DNA of 64,000 nucleotides from Tillus elongatus (Eukaryota; Arthropoda; Insecta; Coleoptera; Cleridae): the NCBI GenBank assembly GCA_964006375.1, contig OZ023265.1, positions 163,582,118 through 163,646,117 on the forward strand. Reading direction: 5' to 3'. Position 1 is the stretch's first letter. The number at the start of each line of letters is the position of its first letter. The notes below the pieces were generated by a model. The model was given only the letters and a program-made list of their open reading frames with translations. It had not been told where the DNA came from and did not search any database. Below are positions 1 through 14,000 of this stretch, one piece after another. Made by a program: the position numbers and the translations under genes.

Positions 1-76
1 TCAAAATTATGTATCTTTGTCTTCAAACCACTCCTCAGCGGTACCTATGTACTTATTTATTTTTCTTTATTTGTGC

Positions 77-250
<174 letters not shown>

Positions 251-360
251 GTATTGATATTTAGAAATATCAACCCTGGTCCGAATACGGTACCTACTTA
301 GATGAAGATTGCATTTCGAATAAGGTAAGGATATTGTTACCCTTACAGAACTTTTTCCAC

Positions 361-1905
361 TTTTTTTTTCAACAACACACCACGAGGGCTCACAGCCTAA
401 ATACTATCGTACCGTGGTTGTCGACAAGGAGGAAAGAGACAACTTGTTAATTCTGAACTTGAAAGTTTGGAGGTTTGGAGGAGAAGGAAAAACATGTGCC
501 GGCAAGGAATGCCACAACTTGAAAGTCCTCGGGAAAAAGAGCTGGCATAACAAGATGTTCTTTGTCTGGTGACCTGGACAGTAAAAGGGTGCATTCGCTC
601 TGTTCCCCTGGTAGATCTGTTGGGGGGAGGAAGGTGGAGGAACTATGGTAGAAAGCTCCTCTGAGCAGTGCCCGTGCAGACATTTATAAAAGAGATAGAG
701 GTCACCAACGGCACGTCGGTGGGCAAGGGATGGCAGCCTTTGGGTGAGGGTAGGGTAACCGATGAGACGTATATCTCTTCTGAATGAAGTCCAGGATAGC
801 GAGTGTAGAAGCGGCAGCGGCACTCCAGATCTGGGAGCAGTATTCGAGGTTTGGCGTTATTTGTGAAGTATATAAAGTATAGAGATTAGCTGGTGAAAAG
901 TATTTGCGAGCCCGGAAGAGGAAACCTAATTTCTTAGCAGCCGCTTCTGCAATTGATGTGACATGTTGGTGCCAATTGAGATTTAGATCCACAGAAATGC
1001 CTACAAGTTAAAAGGACTCATTACTTTGAATAACTTGGTTGTTCATTATGATGGGTCTAGGGCTGGTGTATCTCTTATGAGATAGAAAGCAAGACTGAGA
1101 TTTGGTGGAGTTGAATTTTGCAAGATTTCTACTTCCCCAGTCTAATATTTTTTGGAGATCCGCAGAGACAGAACCCTCCATGAGTCTGCGATCGTCATCT
1201 AACTGGGCTAAAGGGACAGGCTTAGAATATTGTATATCTGAATGGAGGGTGCTGTCATCTGCGTAACTGTGAACTGGTTTGGATTTTCTAGAGAGGACGT
1301 GGAGAAGAAACAAAGTAGGGGCTAAAACTTAACCTTGACGGACTCCTGCATTAATAGGATACAGCTTAAAGGAATGGGCATCCACGACAATAGAAATTCT
1401 ACGATTAGAGAGGAAATTTGCTGTCCAGGTACAGAGTTTTGACTGTAGGTCATAGGCCGAAAGTTTATTAAGCAGCGCTGCGTGCCAGAACTGGTCGAAT
1501 GCATTGGATATGTCTAGAGCAACAATCTGGTATTCACCGTGTAGTTCCATAGACTTGCTCCAAGAATGGGTGACAAAGGAAAGGATGTCAGCAGTTGATC
1601 TGCGCTGACGCTGACTTGGATTAGACTGTGTTTTTCAAGAAATTTTAGTAATTCGGTGTTTATATACTTTTCCATCACTTTAGAGACGACTGAAAGGAGA
1701 GAAGTAGGTCTGTAGTTGATAGGAAGTGCTTTGGATCCTTTCATGGGGACGGGTTTTACTCGAGCAGTTTTCCAGTTACTAGGGAATATTGTAAGATGTC
1801 TCAGACGAGTCAGGACAGGAGCAAGTTCTGGTGCGCATTTTTTGAGAACAATTGCTGGGATCTCGTCAAGGCCAGAGGCTTTCCTGGTATTAAAAGAAGA
1901 CAACT
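361..1905 (-). mobile_element. LINE family NL1 copy (CR1/Jockey group), 5'-truncated
   Basis: On the - strand: FNTRKASGLDEIPAIVLKKCAPE, then [51 protein letters not shown], then the C-terminal region [31 protein letters not shown]. The 3' end is CCCTCGTGGTGTGTTGTTG plus an A-tail (T-run at 361-369). Several frameshifts and stops. Confidence 0.85.
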
Positions 1906-2760
1906 TGAGACAACTGAATGTTGTTAAGAACTCTAATGGGAGGCTCCTAGATCTTGTACTTACTAACGTCGACGGACAGGTCAGTGCTGCCTCTGATTTA
2001 TTATTGGTAGAGCATGTTCACCATTTAGCCTTTAAGGTCATACTTACTCTGATCAACACCAATCAACCATCTATCCGAAATTTTCGATCAGAATTTCACT
2101 ACTGCTATCGGAAAGCCAATATTCATGGTCTGTACACTCACCTGTCCTCCATTGACTGGTCCTTCCTGAAACACTTTGCTGATGTGGATGAATGTTGTGA
2201 TGCATTTTATGCTGAACTGTTTTCTATTGTTGACATCTATGTTTCCGAGTTGAGTCTCGCTCTCGACGTAACTATCCCTCTTGGTTTGATTCGCAGCTCA
2301 TGAATAACATCAAGCTCAAATTCAGAGCCTGGAAGCGATACAAGAATTTTAAGAATCCTGCTTATTATTTGGTATTTCAGTGGCTTAGACGTGTTGTCAG
2401 AGTAACCTCAGAAACCAAGGAAGAACTTTCCTCGCAACAGGTTAAGCAGAATATTTCGTTCGATTCGATTAATCTCAAGAGGAATCATTCAACAACCCAA
2501 ATCTCGTTATATGAAAGCGCCACTCTAACTTGATCCACTTTCTGTGGCCAACACATTTGCAGATTTTTTTCAGGCACCCTTCGTAAGCCAGACAAATGGT
2601 GATACTCGTGTGTAATCTGACCTTGTAGGTCATAAGCCAATCATAGATATTCAAGAGGTCACAAATCCGATGGTCCTGAGTGCAATTAACAAAACCAGGT
2701 CGAAACATACATTCCGGCTTTTTTGGTGACAGTCTGTGCTCACATTATGTATCCTTTAAC
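1906..2760 (+). mobile_element. Jockey-type LINE fragment, endonuclease end and linker
   Basis: Reads NSNGRLLDLVLTNVDGQVSAASDLLLVEHVHHLAF, then FDSQLMNNIKLKFRAWKRYKNFKNPAYYLVF, then DPLSVANTFADFFQ and VLSAINKTRS in shifted frames. This is the usual order of a Jockey-type endonuclease C-terminus and pre-RT linker. It continues at 3516 after an inserted opposite-strand LINE piece. Confidence 0.65.
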
Positions 2761-2766
2761 GTCCAT

Positions 2767-3515
2767 TTATTTATTTATTTATTTATAAGAACTAAGAAGA
2801 TATCGGAAATAGTTAAAACACAGAAAACACCTTATCAACGCTGAAATTTAAAATTTAAATATTCGTCCACAGAATAAAAAGAGTGCTCTCTAAAAAACGA
2901 TTTCAAAGCAAGCTTAAATTGCCTGAGGCTGCTCAAATTTTTGACGCTGTCAGGTAAATAATCATATAGGCGTATTGCAGTGTTGCGAGGTGCCCCATTA
3001 ATCTGTTCGATCCTACAAGGGGGAACATACAAATCTTTAGCCTATCTTGTTTCATACGCTGTAATATTACCGCAGGTACTAAAAATTGCAATATTTTGTC
3101 TGAGATAACAAAGCGCCTCAAGCATAGGCATGTCACTGTTAAAATGCCATACCGTATAAATAATGGTCTAAAAGATGCGGAAGACGGCAGGCCAAACGTG
3201 GTGCGGACAATTCTCTTCTGCATCAACAGAACCCTCCCCAGAGGCACACATCCGCCCCAACACAGCAAACCATATGCTAGGAGACAGTTGACTCTACCAT
3301 AGTAGCATGTCAACAAAGCCTGAGTACTCAAGGAATCCCTCAGCTGCAGCAACACGTAATTCCTAGATGCAAGAGAGACCACCACATGGTCAACATGGAC
3401 ATCCCATGATAAGTTAGAATCCAGATTGATCCCCAAAAACTTTACAGATGTGCCCTGTCTTATTGGACCGTTATCAGATCTCACATATAGGCTCAGATTC
3501 GGATGCACACCCACC
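2767..3515 (-). mobile_element. CR1/Jockey-type LINE 3' fragment with (TTTA)n tail
   Basis: On the - strand: VKFLGINLDSNLSWDVHVDHVV, LRDSLSTQALLTCYYGRVNCLLAYGLLCWGG, IRLYDYLPDSVKNLSSLRQFKLALKSFFREHSFYSVDEYL. It ends in a (TAAA)n-type tail (TTTATTTATTTATTTA at about 2767-2785). Related in structure to 60191-61130. Confidence 0.72.
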
Positions 3516-3835
3516 GGAGAAAAAGAAGCATTTCAGTCTTCCATATTTAACATCTTGCTTAAAACATCAAAGTTTGCTACCGTATGGAAAACAGGTCGTT
3601 CTATTCCAATCCCTAAAAAAGGTGATCAAACCCAGGTTGAAAATCATAGAGAAATCATCATCAGGGTCAATTTTGCAAAGGTGTTTGAATTTGTTCTGAA
3701 CGATTTTATAATTTTTAATGTTAAACATTTAATTTCAGAGACTCAGCATGGTTTTACGAGTTGTCGCTCTACATCTACCAATTTAGTCTCCTTTACAGAC
3801 TACATACTCCGCACATTGTGACTCTGTGGAAGTAA
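3516..3835 (+). mobile_element. Jockey-type LINE fragment, RT blocks 1-3
   Basis: Reads FNILLKTSKFATVWKTGRSIPIPKKGDQTQVENHREI, then ISETQHGFTSCRSTSTNLVSFTDYIL. It probably belongs with 1906-2760, separated by the insertion at 2767-3515. Confidence 0.65.
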
Positions 3836-4039
3836 TAAGCGTCGTAGATATTTATCCTCTAGCTCATGCCTGTGCAGTATCAAATAAGTTCTTTAAATGT
3901 TTTCCAAAATGTTTCCAAAGTAAATCATCGAAACATATTTGTTATGATTTTTGTGCCAAATGTTTTAATAAATGACATTAAGTGTCAATTTGTATCCTTT
4001 TCAGTCTGTCATCTATTATTTTAACAGAGTAACCATTAT

Positions 4040-4139
4040 CAAAAGCTATTTGCTGATAAGGCTAGATGTATTTTTACCATAAATAGAACTGCAGACCGGT
4101 TTCGCTCTAATTAGACCTCGTCAGTACGGTATACTAATT
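4040..4139. repeat. left half of a fold-back-type repeat split by a LINE
   Basis: Matches 24516-24595 (GACCGGTTTCGCTCTAATTA shared). The sequence resumes at 6381-6430 (AAAGTAATACGTCTATGGTA). Confidence 0.75.
4088..4129 (-). ncRNA. decayed H1 hammerhead-like motif
   Basis: Core CTGACGA and GAAACCGGTC are kept, but stem I no longer pairs and stem II has one mismatch. Confidence 0.5.
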
Positions 4140-6378
4140 TATTCATCTGTTGCATTTACCGGTCACCTTCTGACAACAACTTTGTCCAACTCTTCGAACC
4201 TTTCTCAAAAAACCGACCATCTGATTTCTGAATATCCTGCCTCCGAGGTGACTATTCTTGGTGATTTCAATGTGCATAATAAGGAATAGCTAGGATCTTC
4301 AAAAACCGATCCACAAGGGAGAGCAGCGGAGGCCTTCGCAGTGAGCAATTCTTTAGCCAATATGATTCAGCAACCTACTAGCTTTCCTCGCATCCCAACA
4401 CACAGTCAAATCCCTTGGATCTCCTTCCTACTACAAAATCTGAATGCTTTAAGACATCAGTCACCGCCCCCCTTGATCGCTCAGACCACGGCACGGTCAC
4501 TGCTTCCTGAGAAATGCAACCCGAGGTCACACAGTCATCACACCTAGGTATCGTTTCGCACTACAACTTCGCGAAATAGGACAAAATGCGGGATTATTTT
4601 TCCTCATTTCCATGGGCGTCTGTCTGCTTCTCTCATCTTGACCCCTCTGATATCTCACAAAACCTCACCGAATTCATCCAAGTTGGCATGGAATTCCTTA
4701 TTCCACCTACACAGGAAAGCTCTTCAGCCACTCAAAAGCCCTGTTTCTCTAAATCCCGTGACAAGGCCAGACTTGAAATGGTCAAGGCTCACAAAACGCT
4801 TATACATAAACTCAGTCAAGAAAACCGTCAAGCATTTAACGACTCAAGAAACCGCTATGTCCGCATTCTTTCTGAGGCAAAAACTCATTTAATAACCACA
4901 TCAAAAACAAAGTCCTCTCAAGCTCCAACGGCAACAAACCCTTCTGAACTCTTGCTAAATCTATTGGGAATAATTTCTGCAAGAGCACGTTACCACCTCT
5001 TGTTTCAGGTGCTGAAAGTGTTTCTACCGCCCTGGGCTAGGCTAAACTTTTTGCCCCGTTGTTCGCTGGCAATTCTACTCTCAACCCACCTCCAAATATT
5101 CAGCCAGGAACAGTGCCCAATGTCGCGCATGAAATATATTATTTTCAAACCTAAAAAGGTACGAAAGATGCTCTCTTCTCTTAATACCAGGAAAGCCTCG
5201 GGCCTTGACGAGATCCCAGCAATTGTTCTCAAAAAATGCGCACCAGAATTTGCTCCTTTCCTGACTCGTTTGTTTCAGATATCTTACAATAGAGGCATAT
5301 TCTCTAGTAACTAGAAAACTGCTCGAGTACAACCAGTCCCCAAGAAAGGATCCAAAGCGCTTCCTAGCAACTACAGGCCTATTTATCTTCTGTCAGTCGT
5401 CTCTAAAGTGATGGAAAAGTATATAAACACCGAATTACTAAAATGTTTTGAAAAACGCAGTCTAATCCAAGACAGGCAGTGTAGATTCTGTCACCGCAGA
5501 TCAACTGCCGACCTACTTTCCGTTGTCACCCATTCTTGGAGCAAGTCTATGGAACTACACGGTGAATCCCACATTGTCGCTCTAGACATATCCAAAGCAT
5601 TCAACCAGGTCTGGCACGCCGCGCTACTTAATAAACTTCCGGCCTATGGCCTACCACCAAAACTCTGTACCTGGACAGAAAATTTCCTCTCCAATTGGAG
5701 CCTTTCTGTTGTCGTGGAGGGCCATTCCTCTAAACTGTATCCAATTAATATAGGAGTCCCTCAAGATTTAGCTTTAGCCACTACATTGTTTCTTCTCCAC
5801 ATCAATGACCTCCTTTCTAGCACATCCAACCCAGTTCACAGTTACGCGGATGACAGCACCCTCCACTCAAATATACAATATTCTAAGCCTGTCTCTTTAG
5901 CCCAATTAGATGAGGATCTCATAATCATGGAGGGATACTGTCTCTGCGGACCTCCAACAAATATTAGACTGGGGAAGTAGAAATCTTGTACAATTCAACT
6001 CCACCAAATCTCAGTCTTACTTTGTATCTCATAAGAGATACACCAGCCCTTGACCCATCACAATGAACAACCAAGTTATGCAAAGTAATGAGTCCTTTTC
6101 ACTTGTTGGTATTTCTGTGGATCGAAATCTCAATTGGCACCAAATGTCACATCACTTTCAGAAGCGGCTGCTAAGAAATTAGGTTTCCTCTTTCGGGCTC
6201 ACAAATACTTTTTACCAGCTAATCTCTATACCTTATATACTTCACAAATGAGGCCACACCTCGAACCTCCAAACCTTCAAGTCCAGAATAACAAGTTGCC
6301 TCTTTCCTCCTTGTCCACACCCACGGTACGATAGTATTTAGGCTGTGAGCCCTCGTGGTGTGTTGTTGAATTAAAAAA
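4140..6378 (+). mobile_element. LINE NL1 copy, endonuclease to 3' tail
   Basis: Begins within the endonuclease (EVTILGDFNVHNKE, GSSKTDPQGRAAEAFAVSNSLANM). Continues through the linker (4586-5314), RT ([36 protein letters not shown]) and a deleted C-terminus, and ends GTGAGCCCTCGTGGTGTGTTG with an A-rich tail. Stops and frameshifts throughout. It is inserted in the middle of a hammerhead-bearing repeat: 4040-4139 continues at 6381-6430. Confidence 0.85.
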
Positions 6379-6380
6379 AA

Positions 6381-6430
6381 CCAGCGAGAACACACCTATA
6401 AAGTAATACGTCTATGGTAGCCAGCCTCCT
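6381..6430. repeat. right half of the split fold-back-type repeat
   Basis: Matches 24600-24650 and continues the repeat interrupted at 4139. Confidence 0.7.
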
Positions 6431-7211
<781 letters not shown>

Positions 7212-7444
7212 ACTATTCTTCGTCGAGGAGCTAAGTGGTTTTCATCATTGGGCAGGAAGGGAAACCATGGTTCGAAGCTTTTCATGATTTCCGGACACGT
7301 CTGTACTCCTTGTGTCGTAGAAGAAGAGATGGGCATGAAGTTTGTGGATATGATAGATACACATGGGGGCGGTGTCAAAGGTGGTTGGGATAACTTCCTT
7401 GCCGTCATACCTGGAGGATCATCAACACCAGTACTACCTAGCCA
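7212..7444 (+). CDS. NDUFV1-like: NDUFV1-like exon (FMN/NADH domain end)
   Basis: The acceptor is TTGTAG before 7212 and the donor is GTAAGT after 7444. The 233 nt read [10 protein letters not shown]...[21 protein letters not shown] and end in phase 2. The boundaries match the homologous exon 58907-58675 of the other copy exactly (same length and phase). Confidence 0.88.
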
Positions 7445-7832
7445 GTAAGTATAGCCTTTAATGTGAGGATTATAACATGTGGCCAGGTCAGTTTTAATGC
7501 ACACCAATCATTTCTTGGCTAAGAACTTTCAAAACCTTCTTGAATTTTTCACTCAGTTCATCCAAGTTTATCTTCTCGATAGGATCTACATATTTAATTT
7601 TTTATATACGAAGCAATTCTTCTGTATGTGATTTTCAGTGTTCGGCAATTTATTTTTATCATTGTCCTCAATTTTCATTGTTGTCTTTCATGGCTTTACT
7701 TTTATTTACTGTTTAATAATGTCGCTTTTTCAGTTGCTCGCAGAGATTAACCGGCCAGTCCTCTTTACACGTAATTTTTCAGTTGTTAGCGAATTTTTCG
7801 TAAAACGAAAAATTCACTAATGAGGCGATCTG

Positions 7833-7928
<96 letters not shown>

Positions 7929-7933
7929 TATTT

Positions 7934-8012
<79 letters not shown>

Positions 8013-11000
8013 ACACCGATAATTTAAAAATAATATGCAGATTTTGATGAAATTTGGTATGTACCTTACTTGTGTAAGTGGCTTAGATAGCTTCGTTAGC
8101 CAGGAAAATCGGATCAGTTTTTCCGGGAAAATTTTTGGCTTTCTTTCGGAAATTTTTTGTATCTCCGAAAATAACAGAGCTATGACAACCAAATTTGTCA
8201 TATACCTTTATACTGTCAAACTTACACTACACACCAAAATTCAGATCTCTAGGTTAAAAAACAAAAAAGTTGTACGCATTAAAAAAATTGGGTGCCACTG
8301 GTGATCACAGGAAAGCACAAGAACAAAATATTTTGTGTGATTAGCAAGACCAATTGAATATTACATACAACGGTTAAGTTTTGTTGGAGCAAAAAGGTCA
8401 AGAAGTAGCAGAAAAAATATTTTGAAAATTTTATAATTTTTCTTAAAACGTCAAAGTCGCGATTTGAAACGTCAAAATTTGCAATTTTCAGATAAATAAT
8501 CTAAAAACAAATACTAGGTGTGTTTTACAAAGCGTTAAGTTTCAGCCTTAACCATCGTTGTCCTTCATTTTACTAAAATGTTATCGGAAAATCCATTTCA
8601 AATAGACCCTCTTTCTGATGCTTTGGCAGTAGTTTCAGCTATAGAGTTTATGGTGTAATAGTCTATATTTTCATTGATTGTTGTTGCCCTTACTTGATGA
8701 AACTTGTCCATACTACATACAGACTTGGAGACTACTTCTCTGGCTTCACTGTTGGTTTTTGTAGGTGAAGGACGTAGCCAGCGTGTGAGCTAACTGGAGC
8801 AAGTGGCCCTTCGAATTCTGGATGTTATAAGATGTTCTTCAATGTTTCTGTGACTATAGTTTCGCTGCTTGACAGCATTCTCAGACAGATTAAAATTCAA
8901 TTTTAATATGTCTTGAAGAACTAGAACCCCAAAAATCCATATACGTTGTAAGTTTCAGTATTTTGTCTGTTTAGACAAATACAGGGTAACGCATTTCTAC
9001 GGGAAAACTAAATATTTGTGTTTATATATAAGATACGAGCAAAAATTGTATGCGTTAATTACAGGGTGTTGTCATACACCCTTTTTTTAATAGAACACCC
9101 CTTATGTTATTGCATGTTTGCATTTTCCATTGAATTATAATGCATGTTTGTAAGGAAAAAAAATTGATATCGTTCATCGTTTTTGAGTTGTTTCTATTGT
9201 TTTGCGACTTTTCATGTTTTTGGCACATTCCACAAATATGTATCACAAATTGTAAAAAAGGCGTTTGTACCGATAAAAAGCTGAGCCCTATGGAAATGAC
9301 GCATTCAGAGAACTTTTGGTTTGTATTAATCTCAAATGTGGCTGAATTTGAAATGTTTTCACAGAAATGTTTTTACTGTTTCCGTAGAAATCATTTTTGT
9401 AACACTGTTTGTTGTTGTAACATTGCTTGTTGTTTGTAACATACTGCTCCCACATCTGGGGTGCTGCTGCCGCTTGTACACTTGCTATCCTGGACTCCAT
9501 TCAGAAGAGAGCTATACGTCTTATCGGTGACCCTACCCTCACCCAAAGGCTGCCATCCCCTGCCCACCGACGTGCCGTTGGTGACCTCTCTCTGTTATAT
9601 AGATATCTGCACGGGCACTGCTCAAGGGAGCTTTATTCCATAGTTCCTCCACCAGCTGCCCCCAACAGATCTACCAGGGGAACAGAGCGAATGCACTCTT
9701 TTACTGTCCAGGTCACCAGACATAGAACATCTTGTTATGCCCGCTCTCTTGTCCCGAGGACTTCCAGGTTGTGGAATTCCTTGCCGGCACATGTTTTTCC
9801 TTCTCCCCCGAACCTCCAAACCTTCAAGTCCAGAATTAACAAGTTTTGTTTTTTCATCAGTGACCCTACCTTTACCCAAAGGCTGATATCCCTTGCCCAC
9901 CGACGTGCCGTTGATGACCTCTATTTTTTATAGATATCTGCACGGGCACTGCTCCTCTGGGTGAGAGTAGGGTCACCGATGAGACGTAGAGCTCTCTCTG
10001 AATGAAGTCCAGGTTAGCGAGTGTAGAAGCGGCAGCGTCACCCCAGATGTGGGAGCAGTATTCGAGGTTTGTCCTTATTTGTGAAGTATATAAAGTATAG
10101 AGATTAGCTGGTAAAAGTATTTGCGAGCCCGGAAGAAGAAACCTAATTTCTTAGCAGCCGCTTCTGCAATTGATGTGACATGTTGGTGCCAGTTGAGATT
10201 TCGATCCACAGAAATTCCAACAAGTGAAACGGACTCATCACTTTGAATAACTTGGTTGTTCATTGTGATGGGTCTGGGGCTGGTGTATCTCTTATGACAT
10301 AGAGGGCAAGACTGATATTTGGTGGAGTTGAATTGCACAAGATTTCTACTTCCCCAGTCTAATATTTTTTGGAGATCCACAGAGACAGAACCCTCCATGA
10401 GTCTGCGATCTTCATCTAATTGGGCTAAAGAGACAGGCTTAGAATATGGTATAGTTGAGTGGAGGGTGCTGTCATCCGCGTAACTGTGAACTGGGTTGTA
10501 TGTGCCAGAGAGGAGGTCATTGATGTGGAGAGGAAACAAGACTGAGGTTGTACGTGCTAGAAACGGGAACAAAAAGCAGAATCACCCCAAAAACCGCAAA
10601 AATAATAACACAGAGTTATGCGCTAGATACGTATTTCGACAACGAATTTATCTTCATCGGTAGCTAAACTAACTGTATGGGCACAATTATCCTATTTATA
10701 TACCTAAATTATACACTAAAAAATTATGTAATCCCTATGATGCAATACCGGATGATGATGCAATACCAGATTATGCAATAGTGGATGATAAAATGCTGGA
10801 TGATGCAATACGGTATGATGCAATATCAGATGTCTCAGTACCGGATGATGTAACACCGGATGATGTAACACCGGATGAGGTAACACCGGGTGACGTAATT
10901 CAAGGATTATTGTTGTGTCGATTTGAAAGCAAGCAACCGTGGATTATTTCGTGCTATTTCAAAAAGTGCTGAATTGACCGGACCCATGTCTGAATGCATC

Positions 11001-14000
11001 AAATTCTCTGGATTCGCCTTACGGATTTCCAAACTTTCCAAAGCATTTAACTTGAGATAGTCCGTGGTTGTCTTCAACAACATCACATTACTATCGCCTA
11101 TCGTCTGTACCGAGTCAATCATATGTTGGGCAACGCTAGATTTTTCTGCTCTATTGAATCTGAAATGAGCTATGTGCTCTTTGTATGTTGTTCTTATTGA
11201 TCTCTGTGTTTGCTTAATATGGATTTTCTTGCAATTACTACAAGATATTTGATAAATGCCCGATTATTGTCGGAAGTCAATAAGAAGAATCATTTCGCCC
11301 ACCCAAAAGGTTCTTTAAATTATCAAATTTATAAACAACTCTCAAGTCGTTGCCTTTGAATATTTTCTCTAGCCCCTTTTGTAAGAAAAGGATAGAAAGG
11401 AAGTATAGCGAACTTTTTGGGTGGCTCATCGGAATCAGGCTTCAATGTCGTAATGTTACTTATCGACATTTTCCACCTATGCTTAGTAACTAATCTATAC
11501 ATAAAGTCTGGAGAGAAATCGTGACACTTCGCAATATCTATAATTGAGTAACATCCGAACAAGAAAGTTCAAACTCGATATTTTGTAACCGAAAGCATTA
11601 TTTGAATCTGATGGTATTTTTTTTTGTTCCCTCAGGGCTCGTCCGCGGCCTTGCCGCCCCGATAGCACCGCAACCCTTGGTTGATTGTGCATGGCCCCTG
11701 AAGCCTGGGTTGATCTTCAGTCTACCATTGCAGGCTAGTCTGTATAGTCCTAGCCTGGCCTCTCCCATAATAACTAAGTGTAGGGGGGGTAGATCCAGCA
11801 ACACCTCCATGGCGGCTGTTGGGGTTGAAGACATGGCCCCTGTGATGCCTAGGCATGCCATCCTTTGGATCTTGCCTAGTTTTTGTTTGGCACTGGATTG
11901 TGTCACCTTAGGCCACCAGACCAGTGCCGCATATGTTAACGATGGTCTGACCACCCTTGTGTACAGCCAGTGGGCCATACTAGGTCTTAGTCCCCACGTT
12001 TTTCCATATAGCCGCCTAGTGACGGCTAAGGTCATGACTGCCTTACGCAGTATTTTTCCAATGTGACCATTCCAGGTTAGCTTAGAGTCCAATACGACCC
12101 CAAGATATTTTACCTTCCTGGCGATTGGAACGCTCCTACCGTATAGAGTGAGAGTTCTGTGGCTTTCACACTTCCTCCTCCTCGTAAACGGCACGACGGT
12201 TGCTTTCTCGGGGCTCACCCCGAGCCCTTGATCAACCGTCCACCCTTCCACCACTTTCAGTGCAGTCTGCATACGCTCCCACACTGCCTGTGTGACCTTT
12301 CTTCGGACTATGATGACAATGTCGTCCGCATAGCCCTGTACCTCATACCCCCCTCCCGAGAGCCTCCCCAGCAGGCCGTCCACGACTAGACACCAGAGCA
12401 AGGGAGACAGAACGCTCCCCTGCGGACACCCCGCCGCGACCCCCGCCAGCAGAGTCCCTCCCGCGAGTGAGGTGAACACCGCCCTGTCCCTGAGCATGGA
12501 ACCGATCCACCTGCAGCAGGTCTCCTCTATTCCACGCTCCCGGGCAGCTGCCAGAACCGATCCGAACGAGGTGTTGCTAAAGGCCCCCTCTATGTCTAGG
12601 AAGGCCCCCAGCGCCACCTCCTTGTTCTCCAGCGTATTCTCCAGTTTCAGCACCAGTTGGTGCAGTGCTGTTTCTGTTGAGAATCCTGCTCTGTATGCAT
12701 ATTGTCCGCAGTGTAGAGGATATGCTTCCAGTACACCGCCCCTAATGTGCCGGTCGAGCAGTTTTTCCACTGTTTTCAGCAAGAAGGACATGAGACTTAT
12801 TGGCCTCAGGGACTTTGCCTGGTCTGTTGGACGCCCAGGTTTAGGAATAAATACAACCCTGGCCAGTCTCCATGCCCTCGGAATGTACCCCAGAGCCAGG
12901 CTGGCCCTCATAATGAGGGTAAGCACCGGCGCCAGTATATCTATCCCCTGTTGGAGCATGATGGGCATTATTCCATCAAATCCCGGCGATTTGTATGGCT
13001 CCACCTATGCTTAGTAACTAATCTATACATAAAGCCTGGAGAGAAATCGTGACACTTCGCAATATCTATAATTGAGTAACATCCGAACAAGAAAGCTCAA
13101 ACTCGATATTTTGTGACCGAAAGCATTATTTGAATCTGATGGTATGAAGCGATTTGTGGAAGTTTCTTTTCTATAAATGTCCAATTCTAACCTATCTCAA
13201 TTTTTTATGGCGAGAGTATCAACGAAGGGTAATTGGTCGTTGTTCTCCATTTCGAAAGTAAACTTGATTGAAGGAAATCTACTGTTCAACTGATTCAAAA
13301 AATTATTGATGTTATCTTTACTGAGCTCAAACATGGCAAAAATATCATCGACATATCTCAATCATACCCTCGGAAAATACTTCACCGCCCCAGCAAAGTC
13401 ACTCTCAAATCGACTCATGAAGAGTGTAAAGCAATAGAAAAACTTTCTCAAAATACTGCAATTAACTTTAAAGGGACAGAATAACTCACCATATCCCATG
13501 GGCTTTTTGCGGAATTAAACACTTTATTAAACAGCGACAGAAATTACATAATTGTCAGCACAAACTACACTCGGTACACCAACAGCAGTGATTACTTGAA
13601 GAATGGTCTCCTAGCACTCTCGTTAAACAGATTGCCTCGCACGACGCAAAACATCTGTAAAAGAAACCGATGTTCCCGCGCTCCCAGGCCAAACGCCAGA
13701 TCCAATTCACTCTCATTGGTCCACGTATTCAATAAGTTAGTTACAAACTGTGGTCAAATGTGGCAAAAATATCACTGACATATCTCAACCATACCCTTGG
13801 AAAATACTTCACCGCCCTAACAAAGTCACTCTCAAATCAGCTAATGAATAGTTCGGCAACGAAGGGATTCTCATCTATTAAATTAATGCAACTTCTGACT
13901 ACTTTTAAACCAAGTTGTCATACCAAGAAGAGGGTATTTTGTTATTTCCCGATAAAGATCAGTTCTGATAAGATTTTCTACTCTATCAAACTATTCGACC

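Larger units (their letters stand above)
10573..11617 (-). mobile_element. Penelope-like element 3' part: GIY-YIG region and terminal repeat
   Basis: On the - strand: [49 protein letters not shown], then [60 protein letters not shown]. The order matches the RT-distal linker and GIY-YIG endonuclease of PLEs. A hammerhead-like motif lies at 10622-10664 near its 3' end. Broken by stops. Continues at 13000-13440 across a LINE insertion. Confidence 0.75.

Noticed and set aside
1716..2303. 195-codon open frame starting at 1716 as one gene
   Set aside because: Its first half is antisense to the NL1 LINE and its second half is a Jockey-type endonuclease end. It is a chance fusion across an insertion boundary.
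10781..10972. 63-codon frame with DDVTP repeats
   Set aside because: Produced by a 15-bp minisatellite, whose unit length keeps any frame open.
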